Translations under genes and position numbers: made by a program
The notes under the pieces: generated by a model
Seen by the model: the letters and a program-made list of their open reading frames with translations, nothing else
Databases searched by the model: none
Told to the model about the DNA's origin: nothing
Origin: Knoellia remsis
Lineage (GTDB): Bacteria > Actinomycetota > Actinomycetes > Actinomycetales > Dermatophilaceae
Length of the DNA: 64,000 bases
Assembly (NCBI RefSeq): GCF_003002895.1
Contig: NZ_PVTI01000009.1
Location: forward strand, 53,353-117,352
Direction: 5' to 3'
Part shown: piece by piece, positions 1 to 9,167 of the stretch
Layout of the letters: each line of letters begins with the position of its first letter
How positions within the stretch are numbered: position 1 is the first letter of the stretch

Positions 1-461
1 GTGAGCGGGTGTGTGTCGCCGGTGCCTGGGACGGGTGGCTGCGGCGGCTGCGCGAGCTGGCGCCACACGCGCACACGGCGCTCGGCTGGCGGTCGCTCAC
101 GACCCTCATCTCGTGTGCCCGGGTGGGCGTGCCGGCACCGCGCTGGGTGCGGACCGCCGAGTTCGCCCACGTGCCGGTGTCGCTCGGTCGCGTCCCCGTC
201 TTCGTCGACCGCCTCGTCGACAAGGCGCACGCGCACGGCATACGGGTCATCGTCTGGACGGTCGACGAGCCAGTCTTGATGGGCAGACTCCTCGGCGCGG
301 GCGTCGATGGCATCATCACCGATCGTCCGGATGTGTTGCGGGAGAGCTGGATTCAGCGCGGCATCTGGCAGCCGATGCCGAACCGGCCGAGCGCGCCGAC
401 TGGCGTGGAGCTCGACCGGTCCGCCGACGGCAGGGTCAGGAGCGGACCCGCTCCGCGATGA
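1..461 (+). CDS. Glycerophosphodiester phosphodiesterase, C-terminal part (cut by window edge)
   Basis: Open from the left edge with the first complete codon at base 3, so the N-terminus lies outside. The visible ~150 residues end in the last strands of the GDPD TIM barrel: VIVWTVDEP followed by [13 protein letters not shown], the usual C-terminal signature of the family. GDPD enzymes hydrolyse glycerophosphodiesters to glycerol 3-phosphate and an alcohol. The catalytic His and metal ligands are in the missing part, so activity cannot be judged. The stop overlaps the 3' end of the convergent MFS gene by 26 bases. The last ~35 residues are probably a variable tail. Confidence 0.75.
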   Translation, partial: ERVCVAGAWDGWLRRLRELAPHAHTALGWRSLTTLISCARVGVPAPRWVRTAEFAHVPVSLGRVPVFVDRLVDKAHAHGIRVIVWTVDEPVLMGRLLGAGVDGIITDRPDVLRESWIQRGIWQPMPNRPSAPTGVELDRSADGRVRSGPAPR

Positions 462-1680
462 GCAGGGTGAGCAGGGCTGCGCCAGCCATCGCGGCGCCGG
501 CCCAGATCGTCGAGACGTAGCCGAGACCGGCCGCGATCGTCACGCCGCCGAGCCACGCGCCGAGGGCGTTGCCGACGTTGAAGGCGGCGATGTTCGCACC
601 GCTCGCGAGAGTGGGCGCGGAGCCCGCGTTCGACATGATCCGCAGCTGCAGCCCGGGCACCGTGGCGAACCCGAACGCGCCCATGAGGACGAGTGCGAGC
701 ATCGTCAGCACCTGCGACTCGGCGGTGAGCGCGAACCCGACCATGACGACGGTCAAGGCGGCGAGCACGGTGATGAGGGTGCGCGGGACGGACCTGTTGG
801 CGCCGCGACCGCCGAGGAGGTTGCCGACGAAGAGGCCGACGCCGAAGAGGATGAGCAGCCACGGCACCGCCCCACTCGAGAACCCGCTCACCTCGGTCAG
901 CGTGAACGCGATGTAGGTGAACGCGCCGAACATGCCGCCGAAGCCGAGCACCGTCACGAGGAGCGAGAACCACACCTGCCGGTTCGCGAAGGCCGACAGC
1001 TCGTGCCGTATGCCGGCCGCCCACGTGCCGCGGTGGGTGCCGCTGCCGTCGGGGTCGCGGTCGTTGACCGAGGTCGGGACGAGGGCGGCGATGGCGGCGA
1101 GCGCGACGATGCCGATGCCGGTGATGGCCCAGAAGGTCGAGCGCCAGCCGAGCTGCTGCCCAAGGAGGGTGCCGAGCGGGACGCCGAGGACGTTGGCCGT
1201 CGTGAGCCCGGCGAACATCAGCGCGATGGCGCTCGCGGCGCGCTCCTTGGTGACCAGGCTCGCGGCGACGACCGAGCCGATGCCGAAAAAGGCGCCGTGA
1301 CACAGGGCCGCGATGACGCGGCCGGTCATCATCACGGCATACGGCGTGCCGATCGCCGAGAGCAGGTTCCCGACGATGAAGAGCACCATGAGGCCGAGGA
1401 GGACCTGCTTGCGAGGGAGGCGAGAGGCCGCGAGGGTGAGGGCGACGCCGCCGACGGCGACGCTGAGGGCATAGCCGGAGATGAGCCAGCCTGCCGCGGT
1501 CTCGGTGACGGCGAAGTCGCGGGCGACCTCGGGGAGGAGGCCGGCGATGACGAACTCGGTGAGCCCGATGCCGAAGCCGCCGACGGCGAGGGCGAGCAGG
1601 CCCAGGGGAAGCCGGGAGCTGCGTGGGGCAAGGGGTGTGTCGGTGACGAGGTCCAGCTGCGGAGCCGACGTGGAGGCCAC
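436..1680 (-). CDS. MFS drug/sugar efflux transporter (DHA1-like)
   Basis: A 414-residue protein with about 12 hydrophobic segments, the usual MFS size. The motif-A-like loop after TM2 ([11 protein letters not shown]) and [14 protein letters not shown] in TM4 place it near the arabinose-efflux/Bcr-type DHA1 permeases, which export small molecules with proton antiport. I start it at GTG 1680 because AGGAAAGG lies just upstream. An earlier in-frame ATG at 1719 would put the start inside the operator palindrome. It diverges from a marR gene and shares its intergenic region, so the MarR protein is its likely repressor. Substrate unknown. Confidence 0.85.
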   Translation of the reverse strand: MASTSAPQLDLVTDTPLAPRSSRLPLGLLALAVGGFGIGLTEFVIAGLLPEVARDFAVTETAAGWLISGYALSVAVGGVALTLAASRLPRKQVLLGLMVLFIVGNLLSAIGTPYAVMMTGRVIAALCHGAFFGIGSVVAASLVTKERAASAIALMFAGLTTANVLGVPLGTLLGQQLGWRSTFWAITGIGIVALAAIAALVPTSVNDRDPDGSGTHRGTWAAGIRHELSAFANRQVWFSLLVTVLGFGGMFGAFTYIAFTLTEVSGFSSGAVPWLLILFGVGLFVGNLLGGRGANRSVPRTLITVLAALTVVMVGFALTAESQVLTMLALVLMGAFGFATVPGLQLRIMSNAGSAPTLASGANIAAFNVGNALGAWLGGVTIAAGLGYVSTIWAGAAMAGAALLTLLIAERVRS

Positions 1681-1708
1681 GTGCGCGTCCTTTCCTGACG
1701 AGATATAG

Positions 1709-1748
1709 CGCGTGTGCAACTACTGGTGAGACGTTAGTTGCACACGCG
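1709..1748. promoter_or_regulatory. Perfect inverted-repeat operator between MFS and marR genes
   Basis: Two 14-base arms, CGCGTGTGCAACTA (1709-1722) and its exact complement (1735-1748), are separated by 12 bases. The core TTGCAC/GTGCAA fits the TTGCAA-type half-sites commonly bound by MarR dimers. A further ATTGCAAA lies at about 1753. It sits midway between the divergent starts, so it probably lets MarR control both itself and the efflux gene. Confidence 0.7.
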
Positions 1749-1777
1749 GGATATTGCAAAACGGCTAGGATGGGTCC

Positions 1778-2212
1778 ATGGGTATCTCCGACGACGCGGT
1801 GCAGATCCGCGCTCAGGGCTGGCGGCGGCTCGCCGCGCTGCACCAGCTCGTCGAGTCCGAGCTCGAGCGAGCGCTGCAGGACCGGCACGACCTCTCGGTC
1901 GTCGAGTTCAGCGTCCTCGACTCGCTGTCGCGTCAGGACGGGTGGCACATGCGCATGTCCCAGCTCGCCCGCGCCGCGGCCCTGTCACCGAGCGCGTCGA
2001 CGCGGCTCGTCAACCGGCTCGAGGACCGCGGCCTGCTGACCCGCATCCTCTGCGCCGACGACCGGCGCGGGATCTACACCGAGCTCACACCCGCGGGGAA
2101 GGCGCTCCTCAAGAAGGCCCGGCCCACCCACGACCGCGCCCTCGCCGACGCGGTGGCCAAGGCGAAGGACCAGCCCGAGCTGGCAGACCTCGCCGCCACC
2201 GTCCTGACCTAG
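1778..2212 (+). CDS. MarR-family transcriptional regulator
   Basis: 144 residues, typical for MarR. The winged helix is visible: MRMSQLARAAALSPSASTRLVNRLEDRGLL (about residues 57-86) is the recognition helix-turn-helix, and ADDRRGIYTELTPAGKALL is the wing with its conserved D-R-R. Starts at ATG 1778 after AGGA. Divergent from the MFS exporter with a palindromic operator between them, the classic arrangement for a ligand-released repressor of efflux. No Cys sensor is prominent, so an aromatic ligand rather than a redox signal is more likely (inference). Confidence 0.9.
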   Translation: MGISDDAVQIRAQGWRRLAALHQLVESELERALQDRHDLSVVEFSVLDSLSRQDGWHMRMSQLARAAALSPSASTRLVNRLEDRGLLTRILCADDRRGIYTELTPAGKALLKKARPTHDRALADAVAKAKDQPELADLAATVLT

Positions 2213-2224
2213 GACCGCGACAGG

Positions 2225-2818
2225 TCAGGGCAGGCGGCGGCCGAGGATGAGCGCGTCGGGCGAGCTGTCGTCGAGCACCGTGAAACCCAACCGCTCGTAG
2301 AACCCGACGGCGCGTTCGTTGGCCCGGCCCACTCCCAAGTGCACCCCCGGCGACCCCGCCTCGGCGAGCTGGTCGAAGAGGTGCTCAAGCAGCCGGCGCC
2401 CCCACCCGCCGCCCTGCCAGCGCGGCAGCAGGTCGACGTGGAGGTGCGAAGGATGCTCTTGCACAACGTGATCCGCGGCCCTCGGCGGCTGGTGGATCAG
2501 CGCGACGAGGCGCTCGTCGCGGCTGCCGGCCCGCGCCGACCTCAGTGGGTAGCGCCGGCGCAGCACCGGCCACCACTCGCGCTCGCACCGCCTCTCGAAC
2601 GCCCGCGTGTCGAGGGCGCCGATGACGTACCCCTCCGCCCCGGCTCCGTCGTCGAGGACGGTGGCCAGGGCGGGTTCGAAGGCGACATAGGGACCGACGT
2701 AGGCATCCCCGATGAGTCTCTGGACGGCATACAGACCGGTCGCATCGCGACCGCTGTCTCCCGTGCGCAGGCACACGTCGTACAACGCATCGAGGTCGCG
2801 AGCGGCATACGGCCGCAA
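2225..2818 (-). CDS. GNAT-family N-acetyltransferase
   Basis: About 197 residues. The acetyl-CoA loop is read as LPRWQGGGWGRRLLEHL (motif A, Q-x-x-G-x-G), followed by GVHLGVGRANERAVGFYERLGF (motif B), a standard GNAT end. The N-terminal RPYAARDLDALYDVCLRTGD resembles the acetyltransferase-like domain seen next to O-GlcNAcase-type enzymes. The best start is TTG 2818; no ATG fits. It follows acs by 27 bases on the same strand, and the acs stop is in the same frame with no other stop between. Since GNATs acetylate and silence Acs in many bacteria, Acs is a possible target, but nothing in the sequence proves it. Confidence 0.8.
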   Translation of the reverse strand: MRPYAARDLDALYDVCLRTGDSGRDATGLYAVQRLIGDAYVGPYVAFEPALATVLDDGAGAEGYVIGALDTRAFERRCEREWWPVLRRRYPLRSARAGSRDERLVALIHQPPRAADHVVQEHPSHLHVDLLPRWQGGGWGRRLLEHLFDQLAEAGSPGVHLGVGRANERAVGFYERLGFTVLDDSSPDALILGRRLP

Positions 2819-2845
2819 CGGGTTTCGCGCTTCGGTGGCGACGGG

Positions 2846-4810
2846 TCAGTCCTCCTTGCCGGAGCCCATGCCCTGCTGGATGAGGTTCATCACTGAGTCG
2901 TCGGCGAGGGTCGTGACGTCGCCGACCTCGCGGTTCTCGGCGACGTCCCGGAGCAGGCGGCGCATGATCTTGCCGGAGCGGGTCTTGGGCAGCTCGGGCA
3001 CGACCATGATCTGGCGCGGCTTGGCGATCGGGCCGATCTCCTTGGCCACGTGGTTGCGCAGCTCCTGCACCGTCGCGTCTCCGTCGTCCTGGGCGCCACC
3101 GCGGAGGATGACGAACGCGACGACGGCCTGACCGGTCGTCTCGTCGGTCGCGCCGACGACCGCGGCCTCGGCCACCGACGGGTGCGACACGAGCGCCGAC
3201 TCGATCTCGGCGGTCGAGAGGCGGTGGCCGGAGACGTTCATGACGTCGTCGACGCGGCCGAGCAGCCAGATGTTGCCCTTGTCGTCGTACTTCGCGCCGT
3301 CGCCGGCGAAGTAGTACTTGTCGCCGAACCGGCTCCAGTACGTCTCCTTGTAGCGCTCCGGGTCGCCCCAGATGCCGCGCAGCATCGACGGCCACGGCTT
3401 GGTGAGGACGAGGTAGCCGACGGCCTCGGGGTCGGTGAGCGGCTTGCCGTCGTCGTCGAGGATCTCGGCGCTGATGCCCGGGATGGGCTTCTGCGCCGAG
3501 CCGGGCTCGAGGGTCGTCACACCCGGCAGCGGGCTGATCATGATCGCGCCGGTCTCGGTCTGCCACCACGTGTCGACGATCGGCGCCGTGTCGTTGCCGA
3601 TGTTCTTGCGGTACCAGAGCCACGCCTCGGGGTTGATCGGCTCACCGACGGACCCGAGGACACGGATCGAGGACAGGTCGTACTTCGCCGGGATGTCGGC
3701 GCCCCACTTCATGAATGTGCGGATCGCCGTCGGCGCGGTGTAGAGGATCGACACCTTGTACTTCTGCGCGATCTCCCACCAGCGGCCCTGGTGGGGCGTG
3801 TCCGGCGTGCCCTCGTAGAGCACCTGCGTCGCGCCGTTCGCGAGCGGCCCGTAGACGATGTAGGTGTGGCCGGTCACCCAGCCGATGTCGGCCGTGCACC
3901 AGTAGACGTCGGTCTCGGGGTGCACGTCGTGGACGACGGAGTTCGTGTAGGCCGCCTGGGTGAGGTAGCCGGCCGTCGTGTGGAAGATGCCCTTCGGCTT
4001 CCCCGTGGTGCCCGACGTGTAGAGGATGAAGAGCGGGTGCTCGGAGTCCATCGGCTCGGGCGTGTGCTCGGTGCTCTGCCGGTCGACGACGTCGCTCCAC
4101 CAGACGTCGCGGCCCTCGGTCCAGTCGACGTCGGACTCGGTGCGCTTGACGACGAGGACCTTCTCGACGGGGGTCGCGTCGCCCGCGAGGGCCTCGTCGA
4201 CGGCAGGCTTGAGCGGGGCCGCCTTGCCGCGCCGCCACTGCCCGTCGGCGGTGACGACGACCTTGGCCTCCGCGTCGTTGATCCGCGTGCGCAGCGCCTC
4301 GGCCGAGAAGCCGCCGAAGATGACGGAGTGCGGCGCGCCGAGCCGGGCGCACGCGAGCATCGTCGCGACGGCCTCGGGGATCATCGGCAGGTAGATCGCG
4401 ACCCGGTCGCCCTTCTCGACGCCGAGCTCGGTGAGGGCGTTCGCCGCCTTGCACACGTCGTCCTTGAGCTGCGCGTAGGTGACCGTGCGGGTGTCGCCGC
4501 CCTCGCCCTCGAAGTGCAGCGCGACCCGGTCACCGTTGCCGGCCTCGACGTGCCGGTCGACGCAGTTGTATGCCGCGTTGAGCTGGCCACCGACGTACCA
4601 CTTCGCGAACGGGGCCTCGCTCCAGTCGAGGGTCTGGTCGAAGTCCTTCGCCCAGGTGAGGCGCTCACGGGCCTGCTTCGCCCAGAACGCTTCCGGGTCG
4701 GCCTCGGCCTCGGCGTAGAGCGCCTCCGTGCCGTTGGCCTCGGCGGCGAGCTCGGGGCTCGGGGAGAGGTCGAGCTCGGCCAGGTGGCTGGAGAGGTTCT
4801 CGTCGGTCAC
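2846..4810 (-). CDS. acs: Acetyl-CoA synthetase (AMP-forming)
   Basis: 654 residues, the normal Acs length. It activates acetate through acetyl-AMP to acetyl-CoA. Visible motifs: YTSGTTGKPKGI (ATP loop, about 264-275), DTWWQTETGA (A5), YFAGDGAKYDDKGNIWLLGRVDD (A7/A8 hinge) and PKTRSGKIMRRLLRD near residue 610, whose Lys is the catalytic and acetylatable residue. I choose GTG 4810 (VTDENLSSHL) because AGGAG sits 6 bases upstream; the frame stays open further upstream without homology. Probably co-transcribed with the GNAT gene downstream. Works with the acetate permease at 7.5-9.5 kb. Confidence 0.95.
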   Translation of the reverse strand: MTDENLSSHLAELDLSPSPELAAEANGTEALYAEAEADPEAFWAKQARERLTWAKDFDQTLDWSEAPFAKWYVGGQLNAAYNCVDRHVEAGNGDRVALHFEGEGGDTRTVTYAQLKDDVCKAANALTELGVEKGDRVAIYLPMIPEAVATMLACARLGAPHSVIFGGFSAEALRTRINDAEAKVVVTADGQWRRGKAAPLKPAVDEALAGDATPVEKVLVVKRTESDVDWTEGRDVWWSDVVDRQSTEHTPEPMDSEHPLFILYTSGTTGKPKGIFHTTAGYLTQAAYTNSVVHDVHPETDVYWCTADIGWVTGHTYIVYGPLANGATQVLYEGTPDTPHQGRWWEIAQKYKVSILYTAPTAIRTFMKWGADIPAKYDLSSIRVLGSVGEPINPEAWLWYRKNIGNDTAPIVDTWWQTETGAIMISPLPGVTTLEPGSAQKPIPGISAEILDDDGKPLTDPEAVGYLVLTKPWPSMLRGIWGDPERYKETYWSRFGDKYYFAGDGAKYDDKGNIWLLGRVDDVMNVSGHRLSTAEIESALVSHPSVAEAAVVGATDETTGQAVVAFVILRGGAQDDGDATVQELRNHVAKEIGPIAKPRQIMVVPELPKTRSGKIMRRLLRDVAENREVGDVTTLADDSVMNLIQQGMGSGKED

Positions 4811-5003
4811 GTCGGACTCCTGTCGTCCTCGTCGGGTGTCGGCTCCAGCCAACCGCCTTTGCGGGTGTGCTTCAACACCTCGGACGGGGTTTGTCGACCG
4901 GTGGCGGGTGTGCGTCGGCGGGCGGACGATCTCGTATGCCGGGTTGCGACGAGCGGCACATCTCACCTGCGCGGGGCGCAACCGGGCAGTAACCTGCTGC
5001 GCC

Positions 5004-6239
5004 ATGAGCGACGACGCCCACACCCCTGCCAAGGTGCCCAACCCGCCGCTCCCCGGTGGGTCCGGATCGAAGGTCTCCCCGCTGAAGCCGGGGCAGCTCC
5101 CGGCGCCGGCCGCCGAGGCCGGCTACTTCGGCCCTGCCGCCGGGACGGGTGAGGCCTCCGAGAAGGACCCGCGCTTCAGCACCAGCCAGCCCGAGCCGTC
5201 TGCCCCAGCCGGCTCGGCTGCCCCGGCTGCCCCGGCGCCCGAAGCAGCCCCGACGCACGACGCAGCACCGGCACCTGATGCGGCACCGGCACCCGCCGCA
5301 GCACCGGCTCCTGGGGCGGCACCGAGCCCCCAGGCGGCACCGGCATCGGCGGCGCACGCTGACGATGTGCCCACCTCGCGTGCCGCCGCGAAGGCCGACA
5401 CGCAGACCGAGCCGAGCGAGCCGCGGGACTGGCAGGCCGACCTGCGCCGCGGCTGGACCGTCGCGGCCATGGTCCTCGCCGCTCTCCTGTGGTGGCCGGT
5501 CGCCTTCAAGGGCTCCGGTCCCGACTGGATGCACCTGCCCTTCACCTCCGGCGCGGACGGCAGCGGCTACCGCACCGGCAACTGGGTTCTCCTCGGCTGC
5601 CTCGTCGGGGCCGGCGTCGTGTCCGCACTCGTGAAGCAGCCGTGGCCCCGGTTCGGCATCGCGGCGGGCCTCACCGTCATCGCCTGGATCCAGAGCGAAG
5701 GTGACGTCAGCTTCGCCGCGGGGGAGCGGCCCGTCCTCGCCGCACTCGCCGGTATCGGCATGCTGCTCGGGCTGTGGGTCGGAGCGAAGGCCCACGCCGG
5801 GGCGGCCGGCATCGCGAGCTTCCTCGCAATCGTCGCGGGGCTCTCCCCGGCCACGTGGAGCCGCGGGCTGCTGCTCGCGGTCGCGGTGGCGCTGCCGTTC
5901 TGGGTGGCGAGTGCCTCGAAGGTCGCACCGACGATCATCGGTGTCGTCCGGGTCGTCGTGACCTGGCTCGTCTGCGTCCTCATCGCCGTTGGTCTCGCCG
6001 CCGGGTTCGCCAAGGTCCCGGCCGGTGGGCTGGCCAGTCCCGGCCAGGCGACCCGCACCATCGGGGACACGGCGTGGGCCACGCTCCGGAGCCGGTGGCT
6101 CGAGATCATCGAGGCCGCGGCCAAGACGTATGTCGGCTGGCTGTGGCTCGCCGTCGTCATTGCCGTCGCCCTCGTCGCAGTTCGTACGCTCCTCGACCGC
6201 CGCGCCAAGGCCGCCAAGGCGACCACCACCACGCGCTGA
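5004..6239 (+). CDS. Pro/Ala-rich multi-pass membrane protein, unknown function
   Basis: 411 residues. Residues 1-145 are a disordered, Pro/Ala-rich cytoplasmic segment with short repeats of the type AAPAP-D/G/A. From about residue 150 there are six or seven hydrophobic helices (first RRGWTVAAMVLAALLWWPVAF, last WLWLAVVIAVALVAV) and a basic tail. I recognise no family. Start ATG 5004 lies in the gap divergent from acs. A 24-bp-arm hairpin begins 9 bases after the stop and probably ends the transcript. Confidence 0.7.
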   Translation: MSDDAHTPAKVPNPPLPGGSGSKVSPLKPGQLPAPAAEAGYFGPAAGTGEASEKDPRFSTSQPEPSAPAGSAAPAAPAPEAAPTHDAAPAPDAAPAPAAAPAPGAAPSPQAAPASAAHADDVPTSRAAAKADTQTEPSEPRDWQADLRRGWTVAAMVLAALLWWPVAFKGSGPDWMHLPFTSGADGSGYRTGNWVLLGCLVGAGVVSALVKQPWPRFGIAAGLTVIAWIQSEGDVSFAAGERPVLAALAGIGMLLGLWVGAKAHAGAAGIASFLAIVAGLSPATWSRGLLLAVAVALPFWVASASKVAPTIIGVVRVVVTWLVCVLIAVGLAAGFAKVPAGGLASPGQATRTIGDTAWATLRSRWLEIIEAAAKTYVGWLWLAVVIAVALVAVRTLLDRRAKAAKATTTTR

Positions 6240-6247
6240 CCTCTCAC

Positions 6248-6314
6248 ACGACTTATTGCGAGTTTGCAGAGTGAGGAGCGCAGCGACGAACTCTGCAAAC
6301 TCGCAATAAGTCGT
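6248..6314. repeat. Dispersed hairpin family A, copy 1 (GACTTATTGC ends)
   Basis: Perfect 24-base arms at 6248-6271 and 6291-6314 with a 19-base loop. The outer 11 bases (CGACTTATTGC) are shared with copies at 41632 and 59847, while the inner stem (GAGTTTGCAGAG here) differs but stays fully self-complementary. It starts 9 bases after a stop codon, so it may act as a terminator or 3' mRNA stabiliser, although no T-run follows. GGTGAGCGGCCGGCATAC comes directly after it. Confidence 0.8.
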
Positions 6315-6345
6315 CGGTGAGCGGCCGGCATACGAGGACGGTCGT

Positions 6346-6411
6346 CACTGGACAAAGTGCACCGTATGCCGTCCGCTGCGGTGGTCGGAACGTGCACTCT
6401 GTGCCCAGTGT
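6346..6411. repeat. Imperfect inverted repeat upstream of the hydroxylase gene
   Basis: CACTGGACAAAGTGCAC on the left is matched, with small bulges, by GTGCACTCTGTGCCCAGTG on the right. A GTATGCCGTCCGC word lies in the loop. A related string (CACTGGGCCCTGCACAAAGTGG) occurs at about 9715. It could be a regulatory site for the hydroxylase gene or another repeat-family remnant. Confidence 0.45.
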
Positions 6412-6483
6412 GTCGGGCAACGGTTCCCCTTTGCCCACCGCTCTGCTTCCCTGAGGGCGAGACGCACCACAAGGAGGTGGGCC

Positions 6484-7386
6484 ATGTTCGAAGAAGGCCA
6501 GCTGTACTCGCCCGTGACGCAGCACGACGACGGCACCGTCGAGGTGCACCTGAGTGACAACCACCCGGGTCGCAACGACGCGGCATACGTCGGGCGCCGT
6601 GGCGAGATCGCCGGCGCCGCGATGGCGTGGACGCGGGGCGAGCCGATCCCGCGGATCGACTACACCGAGGCCGAACACGACATCTGGCGCACCGTCAGCG
6701 CCGAGCTCGCGCCGAAGCACGAGAAGTACGCGCACAGCGAGTACCTCACCGCCAAGCGCGAGCTCGCCCTCCCCACCGACCACGTGCCGCAGCTCGACGA
6801 GGTGACCGAGCGCCTCGCGCCGCTCACCGGGTGGAGCTACGTCGCGGCGCCGGGGCTGGTGCCGCTGCGGGAGTTCTACGCCGACCTCGGTGCGCGCACC
6901 TTCAACTCGACGCAGTACCTCCGGCACGGCAGCGAGCCGCTCTACACGCCCGAGCCGGACATCATCCACGAGGTCATCGGCCACGGGAACCAGCTCGCCT
7001 CACCGCGGTTCGCGCGGATCACCGAGGCTGCTGGTCAGGCGTCGCTGCGGGTCGAGACCGACGAGGCGATGAAGTTCGTCGCCGACGTCTTCTGGTTCTC
7101 GATGGAGTTCGGCGTCATGCGCGAGCACGGCGAGGTCAAGGCGTACGGCGCCGGCATCCTGTCGAGCTACGGAGAGATGGACGAGTTCGCGCACATGGAA
7201 CTGCGGGCGCTCGACCTCGCCGACATGGGCACGCTCAACTACGACATCACGCAGTACCAGCCGGTGCTGTTCTGCGCCGAGAGCCTCGACGAGCTCGAGG
7301 ACGTCGTGGGCGGGTTCTTCGAGACCGTCGACGACGACTCGGCCGCGAAGCTGCGCGCCGAAGCCGTCACCCGCGGCCTCGTCTGA
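6484..7386 (+). CDS. phhA: Phenylalanine 4-monooxygenase (pterin-dependent)
   Basis: 300 residues, matching bacterial aromatic amino acid hydroxylases. It converts phenylalanine to tyrosine with O2 and tetrahydropterin at a mononuclear Fe(II). The iron ligands are readable: His162 and His167 in PDIIHEVIGHGNQL and Glu208 in FWFSMEFGV. The strong site AAGGAGGTG before ATG 6484 fixes the start. No pterin-4a-carbinolamine dehydratase gene is nearby, which is the usual partner. Monocistronic: a convergent terminator follows. Confidence 0.93.
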   Translation: MFEEGQLYSPVTQHDDGTVEVHLSDNHPGRNDAAYVGRRGEIAGAAMAWTRGEPIPRIDYTEAEHDIWRTVSAELAPKHEKYAHSEYLTAKRELALPTDHVPQLDEVTERLAPLTGWSYVAAPGLVPLREFYADLGARTFNSTQYLRHGSEPLYTPEPDIIHEVIGHGNQLASPRFARITEAAGQASLRVETDEAMKFVADVFWFSMEFGVMREHGEVKAYGAGILSSYGEMDEFAHMELRALDLADMGTLNYDITQYQPVLFCAESLDELEDVVGGFFETVDDDSAAKLRAEAVTRGLV

Positions 7387-7437
7387 CAGACGCCTTGCCC
7401 TTCTGGGCGCGCGGACGGCATACGGCGGGTGACAACG

Positions 7438-7475
7438 GACTGTGCCCACCCCGCGAAGGCGAGGTGGGCACAGTC
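7438..7475. terminator. Bidirectional terminator between phhA and actP-like gene
   Basis: Perfect 13-base arms GACTGTGCCCACC (7438-7450) and complement (7463-7475) with a 12-base loop. It lies between the stops of two convergent genes (7386 and 7491), where a shared terminator is expected. No T-tract on either side. Confidence 0.65.
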
Positions 7476-7490
7476 GGTGAGGTCAGGACC

Positions 7491-9164
7491 TCAGTGGTCG
7501 AGCGCCTTGGCGACGCCGTGACCGGTGAGGCTGCGGACCTCCATCTCCGCGTACTTCTGCGGGTTGAACTCCTTGCTCGTCACGGTGCCGAGCCAGCCGA
7601 GGAAGAAGGCCAGCGGGATCGTCACGAGACCCGGGTTGTCCAGGGGGAACAACGAGAAGTCGACGTTCGGGTCGGTGATCATCGACGGTGACGGTCCGCC
7701 CTCGGTGAGCGGCGCCTTGCCCGACACGACCGGGCTGAAGATGATCAGCACGATCGTCGAGATGAGACCGCCGTAGATGGACCACAGCGCGCCGCGGGTG
7801 TTGAACCGCTTCCAGAACAGCGAGTAGAGGATCGTCGGCAGGTTCGCCGACGCCGCGACCGCGAAGGCCAGCGCCACGAGGAACGCGACGTTCTGGCTCT
7901 TGGCGAGCATGCCGCCGAGGATGGCGACGACGCCGATGACGATGGCGGCGATGCGGGCGACCCGCACCTCCTTCTCCTCGGCGACCTGCTCGCCTCGCTT
8001 GAAGACCTCGCGGTAGATGTCGTGCGCGAACGTCGCCGACGCCGTGATGGTCAGCCCGGCGACGACCGCGAGGATGGTCGCGAACGCGATGCCCGAGATG
8101 ATGCCGAGGAAGGTGCTGCCACCGAGCTCGAACGCGAGCAGCGGGGCGGCGGAGTTCGCCTTGCCCGGGGCCGCGTTGATCTCCTCCGGGCCGACGAGGG
8201 CGCCGGCGCCGTAGCCGACGACGAGGGTCAGCAGGTAGAAGCCGCCGATGAGCCAGATGGCCCACTCGACCGACTTGCGAGCTTGCTTGCTCGTCGGCAC
8301 GGTGTAGAACCGCTGGAGCACGTGCGGCAGGCCCGCGGTGCCGAGGACGAGCGCGAGCGACAGCGAGATGAAGTCGATCTTCGTCGTGAGGTTCTTGCCG
8401 TACTTCACGCCCGGCTCGAGGAGCTTCTCCCCGACAGCGGGGTTCTTGTCGATGGCGCCTTGGAACAGGCTCGACAGGTTGAGGCCGTACTTGCCGAGGA
8501 CCCAGACGGTCATGATCGCCGTCGCCGCGATGAGCAGCACGGCCTTGATGATCTGGACCCACGTCGTGCCGCGCATGCCGCCGATGAGGACGTAGGCGAT
8601 CATCACGACGCCGACGACGGCGATGACGAGGTTCTGCGCGGCCTCTCCGCTGACCCCCAGCAGCAGCGACACGAGACCACCGGCGCCCGCCATCTGCGCG
8701 AGCAGGTAGAAGAACGACACCGCGAGGACCGACGTCGCGGTCGCGATGCGGACCGGGCGCTGCTTGAGGCGGTAGGACAGCACGTCGGCCATCGTGAGGC
8801 GACCGGTGTTGCGCATGAGCTCGGCGACGAGCAGGAGCGCGACGAGCCAGGCGACGAGGAACCCGATCGAGTAGAGGAAGCCGTCGTAGCCCTGCAGGGC
8901 GATGGCACCGGCGATGCCGAGGAAGCTCGCGGCCGACAGGTAGTCACCGGCGATGGCGACACCGTTCTGGCGGCCGGAGAACCCGCCGCTCGCGGTGTAG
9001 AACTCGCCGGCGGTCTTCTTGCCGCGGGCGATCCGGACGATCACGGCGAGCGTGACGAGGACGAACCCGGCGAAGATCGCGATGTTGAGGGTCGGGTTGC
9101 CGACGGCGACCGTCGTCTCGGCAGGGAGCGCCGGCAGGGCGGTGGGCAGTGCGGTGAAGGCCAT
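7491..9164 (-). CDS. actP: Cation/acetate symporter (SSS family, ActP-like)
   Basis: 557 residues with about 13 transmembrane helices. ActP imports acetate and other short carboxylates with a cation. The family core is clear: GDYLSAASFLGIAGAIAL in an early helix, GTAGLPHVLQRFYTVPTSKQARKS in the central loop, and a long SSS fold ending near GWLGTVTSKEFNPQKYAEMEVRSLTGHG. ATG 9164 lies 3 bases after the stop of the DUF485 gene, so the two are one operon, as in yjcH-actP. Together with acs nearby this forms an acetate uptake and activation set, although they are separate transcripts. Confidence 0.9.
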   Translation of the reverse strand: MAFTALPTALPALPAETTVAVGNPTLNIAIFAGFVLVTLAVIVRIARGKKTAGEFYTASGGFSGRQNGVAIAGDYLSAASFLGIAGAIALQGYDGFLYSIGFLVAWLVALLLVAELMRNTGRLTMADVLSYRLKQRPVRIATATSVLAVSFFYLLAQMAGAGGLVSLLLGVSGEAAQNLVIAVVGVVMIAYVLIGGMRGTTWVQIIKAVLLIAATAIMTVWVLGKYGLNLSSLFQGAIDKNPAVGEKLLEPGVKYGKNLTTKIDFISLSLALVLGTAGLPHVLQRFYTVPTSKQARKSVEWAIWLIGGFYLLTLVVGYGAGALVGPEEINAAPGKANSAAPLLAFELGGSTFLGIISGIAFATILAVVAGLTITASATFAHDIYREVFKRGEQVAEEKEVRVARIAAIVIGVVAILGGMLAKSQNVAFLVALAFAVAASANLPTILYSLFWKRFNTRGALWSIYGGLISTIVLIIFSPVVSGKAPLTEGGPSPSMITDPNVDFSLFPLDNPGLVTIPLAFFLGWLGTVTSKEFNPQKYAEMEVRSLTGHGVAKALDH

Positions 9165-9167
9165 GGC

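Noticed and set aside
353..1948. Very long antisense reading frame opposite the MFS gene (and similar ones opposite acs, hppA, topA and both ABC halves)
   Set aside because: High GC leaves few stop codons in shadow frames. The translations are Arg/Pro/Gly-rich without motifs, while the opposite strand holds a recognisable protein.
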